Shown here one piece after another: positions 1-7,729 of a DNA stretch of 64,000 nucleotides. Source of the DNA: Acidobacteriota bacterium (lineage in GTDB: Bacteria > Acidobacteriota > Terriglobia > Terriglobales > Acidobacteriaceae); the NCBI GenBank assembly GCA_003225055.1, contig QIAU01000125.1, positions 1 through 64,000 on the forward strand, read 5' to 3'. The notes beneath the pieces are model-generated. The model was not told where the DNA came from, did no database searches, and was given only the letters and a program-made list of their open reading frames with translations. The translations under genes and the position numbers were made by a program. Position 1 is the first letter of the stretch. Every line of letters begins with the position of its first letter.

Positions 1-1
1 G

Positions 2-133
2 ATTCTTATACCCGGCCTGCGAATCTCTCCCGCACGAATTGCCGATTCCTACGAACACCTGACGCGGGCACTCAGCCGCTTGGGGCGCCTGCAGACACCC
101 CCACACCCATACAAAATCGCGGCTACGCTCTAG
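2..133 (+). CDS. C-terminal end of an upstream gene (partial)
   Basis: An open frame runs in from the window edge and stops at the TAG at 131-133, giving about 43 residues (ILIPGLRISPARIADSY, then a leucine-rich helix). The segment looks like the C-terminal helix of a globular enzyme; the GLRISPA pattern followed by a helix is reminiscent of PLP-dependent aminotransferases. That family guess is weak. No start lies in the window, and a chance open frame cannot be excluded. Confidence 0.35.
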   Translation: MLIPGLRISPARIADSYEHLTRALSRLGRLQTPPHPYKIAATL

Positions 134-181
134 CCGACACGATTCTGGGGGTGGGTTCCGGTCCCACCGCGGTATTAGAAG

Positions 182-580
182 CTAATCGCCCGTCAAGGGG
201 TGCTCGTGGAGAGCCGAGATCCTGGCAAAGCTACCGTTTTCATGGCTTTGTGCTTGTGGCAGGAATTCATAGGCTTGCACCTGCACTGCCACGCCGATTC
301 TGGTTCCCGAAGTTGCTGGGACGACGCGTACAACTTTTCCACGGCAGCGTACCCGCATCTTCTCGGTCAAGGTAATCTCCGACGGCATTACTACGGTCAA
401 TTCGATCTGGGCGGCCTCCGGCACCGCACAGTCGGTGTAAAAAAATGCCCCCCGTGCGCTCAGATCCTGGGTAAATCCGACTGCTTCGCGATCGGAACCT
501 GCCAGGCGAATCGAGACCGGTAGCTGAAAATCAAAACGTTGTGCTGCGCGACGCTCGTGCTGAATCGGAAGCGTATCCAT
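182..580 (-). CDS. PilZ domain protein (cyclic-di-GMP binding)
   Basis: A small cytoplasmic protein of about 132 residues. The N-terminal ERRAAQR gives the RxxxR half of the PilZ cyclic-di-GMP site, and the following strand carries DLSARGAFF, the D-x-S-x-x-G half. Length matches a stand-alone PilZ domain. A longer frame opens at 646, but the ATG at 578-580 (MDTLPIQHERR) is preceded by GAGGCGAA and begins just before the conserved arginines, so it is preferred. Likely role is a cyclic-di-GMP receptor. Two diguanylate cyclases are encoded at 40.6 and 43.7 kb, so the second messenger is probably made by this organism. The target is unknown. Confidence 0.8.
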   Translation of the reverse strand: MDTLPIQHERRAAQRFDFQLPVSIRLAGSDREAVGFTQDLSARGAFFYTDCAVPEAAQIELTVVMPSEITLTEKMRVRCRGKVVRVVPATSGTRIGVAVQVQAYEFLPQAQSHENGSFARISALHEHPLTGD

Positions 581-649
581 GATCGTTTCGCCTCGGTGTA
601 GAAGATCCAGTGCGTGGATCGGCTCGTTCTGTACTGGGGGATTCAACTT

Positions 650-676
650 CCGCCCTGCCGTGGCCAGGCAGGGTGG
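650..676. repeat. Short palindrome with CCCTGCC/GGCAGGG stem
   Basis: A perfect 7-bp stem (CCCTGCC 653-659, GGCAGGG 667-673) extends to 10 pairs with one G-T, around the loop GTGGCCA. The same stem sequence occurs at 47715-47735. No T-run follows, so this is more likely a dispersed palindromic repeat than a terminator. It lies in the spacer between the divergent PilZ and MFS genes. Confidence 0.5.
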
Positions 677-859
677 ACAGAGAAACTCTAACCCAGCTTG
701 TTGCGTCTGGGAAGTTAAAAATTAGTTCATGGGGTAACTAAGTAACCCATTCCTGAATCGAGCCGGCTCTGGGGAGTTGCCTTCATTTACAGTTTGCGCA
801 CCGGTAGGCACTGCTCGTCAATTTTGTTCGATGCCGAACGCTGGGCCGACAGCATCCAA

Positions 860-889
860 AAAGAATTTCCGTGGAAAGAATTTCCGTGG
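860..889 (+). repeat. Exact 15-bp tandem duplication across the MFS gene start
   Basis: The unit AAAGAATTTCCGTGG occurs at 860-874 and again at 875-889. Each copy ends in a possible GTG start (871 and 886), in frame. The second GTG is preceded by GGAAAG at a normal ribosome-binding distance, and this motif arises at the junction of the two copies. Confidence 0.75.
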
Positions 890-2244
890 CCAGAGAACAC
901 AAGTCCAATACCGCACCGGAATTGACCGGGCGTAACCCCGCGGCCGAAACTCGACCCAGCAAGCTGCCGGTAACCTTGCGGGCATTGCGGCACCGCAATT
1001 TCCAGCTCTTCTTCAGCGGCCAGCTGATTTCCTTGATCGGCACCTGGATGCAGAATATCGCCCAGGCCTGGCTGGTGTATCGCCTGACTGGTTCGTCGTT
1101 CTTATTGGGAGCGGTGGGTTTTGCCGGCCAGATTCCCGTTTTTCTCATTGCGCCCTTCGGCGGCACGATGGCAGATCGGCATAACCGGCAGCGGGTCGTC
1201 ATCGCTACCCAGACCGCCGCCATGCTGCTGGCTCTCGTCCTGGCTGCGCTCACCCTTACCGGGAGGGTGCAGGTGTGGCACATCTTCGGCTTGTCGGCCC
1301 TGCAGGGCGTGGTTAACGCATTCGACATACCGGCGCGACAGGCGTTTCTGGTCGACATGGTAGGCAAAGAAGACCTGATGAATGCCATCGCGCTGAATTC
1401 TTCAATGTTCAATGGCGCCCGCATCGTGGGTCCTGCCATCGCCGGCGTCCTGGTCGCCAGCATCGGGGAAGGCTGGTGCTTCTTTGCCAATGGAATCAGC
1501 TACATCGCAGTAATCATCGGCCTCCTTCTGATGCGTGTGCAGGCGCCCGGGAAATTGGCCGGCCGCGGCTCGCCGCTGGAGCACATCCTTGAAGGATTCC
1601 GTTTCGCGGTGAGCACCGGTCCAATCCGCGCCATCTTGTTGCTTCTGGGGCTAGTAAGCCTGGTGGGCATGCCCTACGCGGTGCTGATGCCAGTATTTGC
1701 CGATAAAATTCTGCATGGCGGAGCCCGCGGCCTGGGAATTCTGATGGGCGCAACCGGGGTCGGTGCGTTGCTGGGAGCTCTTACGCTGGCATCCCGTTCC
1801 GGCCTGAGCGGCCTGGGGAGGTGGATTAGCCTTTCCTGTGCAGGATTTGGGGTCTTCCTCGTCGCATTTTCGCTCTCGCGCTATTTCTGGCTCTCTGCTG
1901 CCGTGCTCGTTCCGGTGGGTTTCTGCATGATGCTGGAGATGTCCTCGTCGAATACCCTGATACAGGCCATGGTGCCGGACCAGCTGCGCGGCAGGGTCAT
2001 GGCGATGTATTCAATGATGTTCATGGGTATGGCGCCGTTTGGAGCGCTGATGGGTGGGACCTTGGCGGATCGGCTCGGCGCACCCATCACGGTTGCAATG
2101 GGAGGTGTTGCCTGCGTCGGGGGCGCTATGGTGTTTGGCATGAGGCTGCCGAACCTGCGCGTCGAAGCCAGGCAGTTGATTCTGGCCCAAGCCGTGGCAG
2201 GTGGAGAACCCTCGCAACAGATGACCTCACAAGTGGTGGACTGA
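871..2244 (+). CDS. MFS transporter, EntS/MFS_3-type exporter
   Basis: A 457-residue inner-membrane protein with about 12 hydrophobic segments, starting after a basic N-terminal tail (LRALRHRNFQLFFSGQ). The loop DRHNRQRVV after the second pair of helices is the MFS signature G-x-x-x-D-R-x-x-R-R. The match GARIVGPAIAGVLV in mid-protein is typical of the MFS_3/EntS-like exporters. Substrate cannot be told from sequence. The start is GTG at 871, or GTG at 886 after a 15-bp tandem duplication; the latter has the better ribosome-binding site. The gene stands alone, divergent from the PilZ gene, and no regulator adjoins it. Confidence 0.88.
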   Translation: MERISVAREHKSNTAPELTGRNPAAETRPSKLPVTLRALRHRNFQLFFSGQLISLIGTWMQNIAQAWLVYRLTGSSFLLGAVGFAGQIPVFLIAPFGGTMADRHNRQRVVIATQTAAMLLALVLAALTLTGRVQVWHIFGLSALQGVVNAFDIPARQAFLVDMVGKEDLMNAIALNSSMFNGARIVGPAIAGVLVASIGEGWCFFANGISYIAVIIGLLLMRVQAPGKLAGRGSPLEHILEGFRFAVSTGPIRAILLLLGLVSLVGMPYAVLMPVFADKILHGGARGLGILMGATGVGALLGALTLASRSGLSGLGRWISLSCAGFGVFLVAFSLSRYFWLSAAVLVPVGFCMMLEMSSSNTLIQAMVPDQLRGRVMAMYSMMFMGMAPFGALMGGTLADRLGAPITVAMGGVACVGGAMVFGMRLPNLRVEARQLILAQAVAGGEPSQQMTSQVVD

Positions 2245-3028
2245 TTCTCCCGACCTTGAGGCCCGAAACCGGCACCTGTGAGGCCTGCCCACTGCGCCGG
2301 CTCCTATTCATGCGACTACGCGGCTTGCTCGGGCTCAGGCGTTTCCATCGGATCGATCGGATGGGAGCCGTTGGTTATTGTTATTTCCGTACTCCTATCC
2401 TTACCAGGTCTTGTTTGTGCGCTAGCAAGTGCCGCCACGGGCTTCCGGTCCGAAACAGTGCGTCACGGTGGCGAACGCGCCCTGGTGAATGAAAGCGGCC
2501 CTGCCCAAAATCAGCCGACGGTATAACCACCTTCTCAGTCATGTGTTCGACGACTTCGTCCATCATGAACATCACCGGTAAGCGAAACTCATCGGCTAGG
2601 TTGACTGCCCGGGATCGCCAGATCGAAAGATTCCTGCGGTGAATTCGGGCACAGGGCGATGACCTCGTAATCACCGGGCGAGCCCCAGCCGGGCCTGCAT
2701 CATATCGGCCTGCGCCGGAAGCGTGGGATCAGGAATGTAGGTGAGGTGGAGCTGCAGGGGCGGTAGTTAGTTTGGAACACAATAGGGTGAGACCAATTAT
2801 TCGAGTCCAGGAAATGGAGAAGTTCGGAGTGCTGGCCGGATGAGCGCTACTACACCTCTACAGGCTTTATCGTACGGTACTGCGGAGAATCCTGCAGTTT
2901 GGCCAGCGAAAGTCTGCTCTCGGGAAGGCCAGACAGAAGCTGGATGTTTGTTTCCCGGCGAGAGCCTGATTTCATTTCTCGTAGAGAGTTTCAAGAATCC
3001 GGAGTGGATGCCGAAGGTGATCACCGGA
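2245..3028. other. Long spacer with no intact gene
   Basis: Between the MFS gene and the SagB-type gene no intact reading frame with coding character was found. The only recognisable content is a decayed oxidoreductase fragment on the minus strand (2503-2733). The rest (2245-2500 and 2735-3028) shows nothing that I can identify. Confidence 0.6.
2503..2733 (-). pseudogene. Relic of 2-oxoacid:ferredoxin oxidoreductase alpha subunit (korA-like)
   Basis: Read on the minus strand from 2733, three short stretches fit the conserved C-terminal part of the KorA/PorA alpha subunit in order: PDPTLPAQADMMQAR, then WGSPGDYEVIALCPNSPQE, then RAVNLADEFRLPVMFMMDE and EHMTEKVVIP. Continuity needs two frame corrections, each explained by one extra C (after the ARG-type CGG codon, and before CGG GCA GTC). 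Only about 75 residues remain of a subunit usually near 600, with no partner beta subunit nearby, so this is a true fragment rather than a sequencing slip in an intact gene. The family assignment rests on motif recognition. Confidence 0.72.
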
Positions 3029-4588
3029 TCAGGATCCGAGTTGCGTCTCCGGGGGGACGCTTCGCACGCCCTTTCCCAGTGCAACCAGGAAAATCGCGCT
3101 TTTTCCTGCGGCGTGGGGTGAGAAGAAGCGGACTACGTCATCATCGTAGAACGTGAGGCCCGATGCTCCTAGGCGTTGCGCATAGGCGGCGAGATACAGC
3201 TTGCCGCCGAGAATGCCTGCTTCCAGCTGAACCGCGCGATAGCCGCGATTGCCAAGACGCTCGAGGATTTTACGAAGGTCGGCCAAAAAGAAAACGGCGA
3301 CGCTGGCATCGGCCGGCAGTTGCTGCTCCAATCCAAGATAACCGGCAAGCTTGCGCAAGTTTCCGTGGCGCAGCAGTTCCAATGCCCGCTTTTCTCGACG
3401 ATAGAAGTAGGCTCCACTCCCAAGTCCCTCAACGGCATTCACGATCAAGTACATGTCATTTAATTGTGAACCTGGCGGGTTGATGAAATCAGCAGAAATC
3501 CCGCGCGTAGAACGGTCGAGCATCGCGGAAAGCTGCGGGAGGCTGATGGGTTTGTGAGCAAACTGACGCGTCGACCCCCGTCGCAAGATCACCTGCTCAA
3601 TGGGATCTTTTGGAAGCTCGTTGTCTTTAGGGAGTTCCAGACCGATGAGCTTCTCTTTAGGTTCGCTGCGCTTTTCTTTTCGACCCTCCCCTCTCCAGGC
3701 AACAACTTCGTTAGGAGAAGTTAACGAGGAGGCGGCATGCATCTCGCGCATGGCAGGATAGTCGACCTCGGTTGTGGAAAGCGGAATCAACGGCAAACCG
3801 AGGGGCACTATTTCCGGCGAGCGCTCGGGTGGGCCGCCCTTTTTATAACCAATCGGGACTAACGAGAAGGCGACTTCGCGCTGCGTGTCCAGATCCAGCA
3901 AATGGCTCAGCTCGTCATCGACAAACCCGCAGACGACTCTTGCCGGCAGACCGAGCGCGGCCGCCACCGCCATCATATTGGCCAGCATCGTCCCGTTATC
4001 CCATCCGAAGTGGCGATAGGTGCGTGCCTGGTACTTCCAGGCATTCCGCCAGTACGTCCCTGTGCAGACGATAGTCAGCGGAGCATGAACGATCGAGGCT
4101 TCGTTAGCGGTAGCTACCGCGAGCACCGGCCGGTAATCGCCCGCCCGCAACTGCCGTAGACCAAATTCTGCGACTCCGAAGTGATAAACACCTGCGGCGA
4201 GTCCGGGCAGCTCTCCGCAGACGATGTACAACTCGATCTCGTAGAGCGCTCCCGTGCAAGCTGCGGCGCGAAAGAAAGTCTCCCCTCCCCGGTATTGCTT
4301 GCTCTTGGTGATTCCTGCAGACAGAAACAGAAGCTGAGCGAGTACCTCCAGATCAGGGACAGCCTGTTTCGTGGGAACGGTTGGAGAGGCAATCGCCGAA
4401 AGCGCTGAGACCCCAGTCTGACCGGCTGCTCGCGGGAGGCGCGTGACATCCAGAGTCGGATAGATTTTGAATGGCGTGGGTAGGTTGTCCCAATCGAGTG
4501 CGTGAGGGTTTGCGCGCACGCTCGCATAGGAGTGCTTGGTTGCGTTGTGGTAGTTCCACGCCGCCTCGACATTTCTGTTGGTAGACAC
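3029..4588 (-). CDS. SagB/ThcOx-type dehydrogenase (double nitroreductase-fold protein)
   Basis: A 519-residue cytoplasmic flavoprotein. The N-terminus (NYHNATKHSY...LDWDNLPTPFKIYP) is typical of SagB/ThcOx-family dehydrogenases. Two nitroreductase-like domains follow, about residues 75-250 and 330-519. The second opens with the FMN-binding pattern RRGSTRQF; the first lacks that motif, so FMN is probably bound mainly by the C-terminal copy. Known relatives oxidise azoline rings in peptides or reduce small molecules. No peptide precursor or cyclodehydratase gene is nearby; instead the gene sits 62 bp behind the ABC transporter at the end of the F420 operon. The start is GTG at 4588. A role in reducing dehydro-F420, by analogy with the nitroreductase domain of FbiB, is speculation. 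Confidence 0.8.
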   Translation of the reverse strand: MSTNRNVEAAWNYHNATKHSYASVRANPHALDWDNLPTPFKIYPTLDVTRLPRAAGQTGVSALSAIASPTVPTKQAVPDLEVLAQLLFLSAGITKSKQYRGGETFFRAAACTGALYEIELYIVCGELPGLAAGVYHFGVAEFGLRQLRAGDYRPVLAVATANEASIVHAPLTIVCTGTYWRNAWKYQARTYRHFGWDNGTMLANMMAVAAALGLPARVVCGFVDDELSHLLDLDTQREVAFSLVPIGYKKGGPPERSPEIVPLGLPLIPLSTTEVDYPAMREMHAASSLTSPNEVVAWRGEGRKEKRSEPKEKLIGLELPKDNELPKDPIEQVILRRGSTRQFAHKPISLPQLSAMLDRSTRGISADFINPPGSQLNDMYLIVNAVEGLGSGAYFYRREKRALELLRHGNLRKLAGYLGLEQQLPADASVAVFFLADLRKILERLGNRGYRAVQLEAGILGGKLYLAAYAQRLGASGLTFYDDDVVRFFSPHAAGKSAIFLVALGKGVRSVPPETQLGS

Positions 4589-4650
4589 GAAATCATCCTA
4601 CTGGAGATCGATTGTGCGGGCGAGATGCGCGCGCGAAAGCCAGCGTGACG

Positions 4651-5529
4651 CTACAGGTGCTTTTTCTTCAGAAACTCACTGATTACCTGTTTGGCGTCGC
4701 GATGCTCACCGTCGACAGCGAAATTCAACTGACGCATCTGGTCGTCAGAAATTTTTCCCGCCAGATCCTGCAGGGCGTCTCGGATTTCCGGATGATGGGC
4801 AAGAACCTGTTCGCGGACAATGGGCACGGCCTCATAGGGCGGAAAGTAGTGGCGATCGTCTTCCAGGACTACGAGGTCGAGAGCGGGGATTAGCCCGTCG
4901 GTCGTGTTGCCCGCAATGAGGTCAAGTTGCTTGTCCTTCACTGCCCGTGTCAGCAGGCCCAAGTCCATGATGCGCGGCGGCGCGGCAAAATGCAGGCCGT
5001 AGGCGGCAGCCAAGCCCTTGAAACCATCTGGCCGTTCCATGAATTCGTAGCCGAAACCGGCTCGCCAGCGGGGAGCATAGGCAGCCGCCTGGGAGATGGT
5101 TTCGAGATGAAGGCGGCGAGCGTCGTCTCCGCGAATTTCGATGGCAAAAGTGTCGTTGAAGCCGAAGGTACGTCCGACCGCCAATTTAAAACGCTTCTCA
5201 TATTCGGCTTTCACGCGATCGTAGACCTGCTGGCGTGCCCCCCCGGGCTTCTCTTTAAGGATGGCTGTGAGCGCGGTACCGGTGTATTCGGGATAAATGT
5301 CGATACGACCGGACACGATCGCCTGATGACAAATGTACGTTCCCGCCAGATAAAATCGGCGCTCGACCGGCAGATGAGTCTTGGCCTCGATGTGTTGTGC
5401 TATCAGTTCCCCCAGGATCAGTTGCTCGGTGAAATTCTTGGAGCCGATGACGATGCGATTCTCGCGCTCGGGCAGACAGCCCAGCATGAGGCCAAGTGCC
5501 GCGATAATCGCAAAAAGTCGGGGAATCAT
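4651..5529 (-). CDS. Osmoprotectant/glycine-betaine ABC transporter, substrate-binding lipoprotein
   Basis: A 292-residue lipoprotein. The signal peptide ends in the lipobox LMLGC with the acylated cysteine at residue 18. The mature protein begins IVIGSKNFTEQLILGE, the hallmark of the OpuBC/OpuCC/OsmF family that binds glycine betaine, choline or related quaternary amines. The segment IYPEYTGTALTAIL is also characteristic. Start overlaps the permease stop by four bases (ATGA), so the two are translationally coupled. Together with the ATPase and permease it forms a complete importer lacking a second permease. The ligand is not determined; there is no proof that it is an osmolyte. Confidence 0.9.
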   Translation of the reverse strand: MIPRLFAIIAALGLMLGCLPERENRIVIGSKNFTEQLILGELIAQHIEAKTHLPVERRFYLAGTYICHQAIVSGRIDIYPEYTGTALTAILKEKPGGARQQVYDRVKAEYEKRFKLAVGRTFGFNDTFAIEIRGDDARRLHLETISQAAAYAPRWRAGFGYEFMERPDGFKGLAAAYGLHFAAPPRIMDLGLLTRAVKDKQLDLIAGNTTDGLIPALDLVVLEDDRHYFPPYEAVPIVREQVLAHHPEIRDALQDLAGKISDDQMRQLNFAVDGEHRDAKQVISEFLKKKHL

Positions 5530-6161
5530 GATTTCGGTGTCAGGCTTGTCTCGAGCAGCCCAAATCCAAAATCGGCCAACAGCGCAAGGATCGCCGCTGG
5601 AATCGCTCCGGCCAGAATCACCGCGTTGCTGACCATGGCTAACCCGCGAAAGATGTACTCACCAAGCCCGCCGGCGCCAATGGCAGCGGCGATTGTCGCC
5701 AGGCCAACCGAAATCACTGTCGCCACGCGTATCCCGGCAATGATGACGCCGAGTGCGAGCGGAAGCTGGACTTGAAACAAAAGTTGCCGGTCGGTCATGC
5801 CCATGCCACGGCCCGCCTCCACCACTGCGGGATCAACTCCCTTAATGCCCGCATAAGTATTCTGAATCAGCGGCAGCAGGGCATAGAGCGTGAGCGCGAA
5901 AATTGCCATGCGATCCGCGCGCTCGCCGAACCATGGTGCGGGCAGCAGGAATCCGAATAACGCCAGACTGGGGATGGTCTGAATCACGTTGGCTCCGCCT
6001 AGGATGGGCTTGTTAAGCGCGGGCCAGCGCGTGATCAGGATTCCTAGAGGAACGCCAATCACCACGGAAATCAGAGTGGAGATTCCGACTAGCCAGAGGT
6101 GCTCGAGCGTCAGCTCCACCACTTCCAGACGGTTTTGCATCATGAATTGCCACAAGTTCAT
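5526..6161 (-). CDS. Osmoprotectant/glycine-betaine ABC transporter, permease
   Basis: A 211-residue inner-membrane permease with five to six hydrophobic helices. The segment GVDPAVVEAGRGMGMTDRQL is the cytoplasmic EAA loop that contacts the ATPase. IGAGGLGEYIFRGL near the C-terminus is typical of the OpuBB/OpuCB/OsmW family. The length is normal for the family. It starts 8 bp after the ATPase stop and overlaps the binding-protein gene, placing all three in one transcript. Confidence 0.9.
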   Translation of the reverse strand: MNLWQFMMQNRLEVVELTLEHLWLVGISTLISVVIGVPLGILITRWPALNKPILGGANVIQTIPSLALFGFLLPAPWFGERADRMAIFALTLYALLPLIQNTYAGIKGVDPAVVEAGRGMGMTDRQLLFQVQLPLALGVIIAGIRVATVISVGLATIAAAIGAGGLGEYIFRGLAMVSNAVILAGAIPAAILALLADFGFGLLETSLTPKS

Positions 6162-6169
6162 GATTCACC

Positions 6170-6919
6170 TCACGAACGCAGGTCACTTCCGAAAGCCGCC
6201 ACGTAAGCACGGGTAAAAGGCTCTTCGGATTTCAAGAATTCCTGGGGCGTTTGAATCGCCATCAGCCGGCCATCCTCCATTAACGCGATTCGCGTTGCCA
6301 GCAGCAGCGCCTCGCGCAGATCGTGAGTGACGAAGACAACTGTCTTGTTCAAGCGCTTCTGAAGCGAGGCAAATTCCTTCTGCATCTCGGCGCGCGTGAT
6401 CGGATCGAGCGCTCCGAAAGGCTCGTCCATGAGGAGAATTGGAGGATCAGCAGCTAGCGCGCGAGCCACGCCGACACGCTGCTTCTGCCCACCGGAGAGT
6501 TCCCGCGGATAACGCATGGCGAGTTTGGGCTCCAGACCAACCAGCGAAAGAAGCTCGCGCACGCGTTGCGCGATGCGCTGGCTGGGCCAATTTTCGATTT
6601 TAGGTACCAGCGCAATGTTGCGTTCGACCGTGAAGTGGGGGAATAGCCCGACTTCCTGAATGACGTAGCCGATCATGCGCCGCAGCCGAATCACGTCCCA
6701 TTCGCGAGTGGAACGGCCGTCGACGAGCACGTCCCCTTGGCTGGGAGACGCAAGGTTGTTGATGAGTTTCAGGCTGGTCGTCTTACCCGAGCCGCTCTTG
6801 CCGAGAAGGACTAGAGTCTCGCCGCGTTGAACGCCAAAACTCAGGCCGTGCAGGAGCTCGCGGGAGCCGTCCAGCCGATAGGAGACGTTGCGAAATTCGA
6901 TTGCGAATTCATGCGGCAT
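6170..6919 (-). CDS. Osmoprotectant/glycine-betaine ABC transporter, ATP-binding protein
   Basis: A 249-residue ABC ATPase. Walker A is GKSGSGKTT (about residues 38-46), the signature is [15 protein letters not shown], Walker B is [13 protein letters not shown], and the H-loop is [10 protein letters not shown]. There is no C-terminal CBS regulatory pair such as OpuAA/OpuBA proteins often carry, so osmotic gating through CBS domains is not expected. It lies 54 bp behind npdG in the same direction, joining the transporter to the F420 operon. Confidence 0.92.
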   Translation of the reverse strand: MPHEFAIEFRNVSYRLDGSRELLHGLSFGVQRGETLVLLGKSGSGKTTSLKLINNLASPSQGDVLVDGRSTREWDVIRLRRMIGYVIQEVGLFPHFTVERNIALVPKIENWPSQRIAQRVRELLSLVGLEPKLAMRYPRELSGGQKQRVGVARALAADPPILLMDEPFGALDPITRAEMQKEFASLQKRLNKTVVFVTHDLREALLLATRIALMEDGRLMAIQTPQEFLKSEEPFTRAYVAAFGSDLRS

Positions 6920-6973
6920 CGGATTGGTGCAACGAAAATGGCGAAGACTTAAGCTCCTCGCTCACCCATGTCA

Positions 6974-7729
6974 TCATCCTGACGGAGCGTCTTGCTCGCG
7001 AAGGATCTTGTGCGCGGAGCCGAGGATGTTGCGCGCCGAACCGAGTCCTGACTGCCGGTCCGGCAAGCCGGTTATGCGGATCCCGGTTCCGTGCGCCTGG
7101 TAACGGATATTCAGGCCGATCAGCAGTGCCGTGATCTGCTCCACGATGCGGGCATTCTCCAGTTTTCCGCCATCAATAGCACGCACGCCAGGAAGTTTGT
7201 GGGCAAGTTCACTGGCCACGGTGCGGGCGTGGTCATCGTCGCTGCAGACGATCACATCGCAATCAATCGGACCATCCCCATTCAGCAGGTCGGCGGAGAT
7301 GTTGTGAAATGCCGCGGCTACGGCCACGCCCCTGGGCACGAGTTCAGCGCTTTGCTGGGCCGCCGAGCCTTGCCAGACCCCGAGAACCCGGCTGGGACGT
7401 CCGCCTACGGTCGCGGCGAGAGGCACGGTTGCATCGATGAGGACGGTGCCGGGCTTGAACGCAGTCTTCAGTTGCTTGAGAAGTTCAGCCTGTCCGTCGA
7501 ACGGGACTGTCAAGACGCAAACATCGGCCGCCGCGCACGCTGCCGAGTTTTCGTTCCCCCTGATTTTTGCCTCCGGGCCGACGGTTGCTGCGATCCTGGC
7601 TCCGGCCTCTTGCGCCCGTTTCGCATCGCGCGACCCGATGATCACCGTTTCACCCGCTCGGGTCCAGCGCAGCGCGAGGCCGAGCCCGGCGGGTCCGGTG
7701 CCGCCCAGAATGGCGATCGGCCGGCTCAC
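6974..7729 (-). CDS. npdG: F420H2:NADP+ oxidoreductase
   Basis: A 251-residue cytosolic protein with the Rossmann pattern IAILGGTGPAGLGLALRW at the N-terminus and the sequence IIGSRDAKRAQ after the second strand, which contacts the NADP phosphate. This is the family that passes hydride between coenzyme F420 and NADP (Fno/NpdG). Its start overlaps the cofH stop by four bases, and it is the last gene of the F420 cluster proper. It would allow NADPH to charge F420 for the F420-dependent reductases, or the reverse. The length fits bacterial NpdG. Confidence 0.88.
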   Translation of the reverse strand: MSRPIAILGGTGPAGLGLALRWTRAGETVIIGSRDAKRAQEAGARIAATVGPEAKIRGNENSAACAAADVCVLTVPFDGQAELLKQLKTAFKPGTVLIDATVPLAATVGGRPSRVLGVWQGSAAQQSAELVPRGVAVAAAFHNISADLLNGDGPIDCDVIVCSDDDHARTVASELAHKLPGVRAIDGGKLENARIVEQITALLIGLNIRYQAHGTGIRITGLPDRQSGLGSARNILGSAHKILREQDAPSG

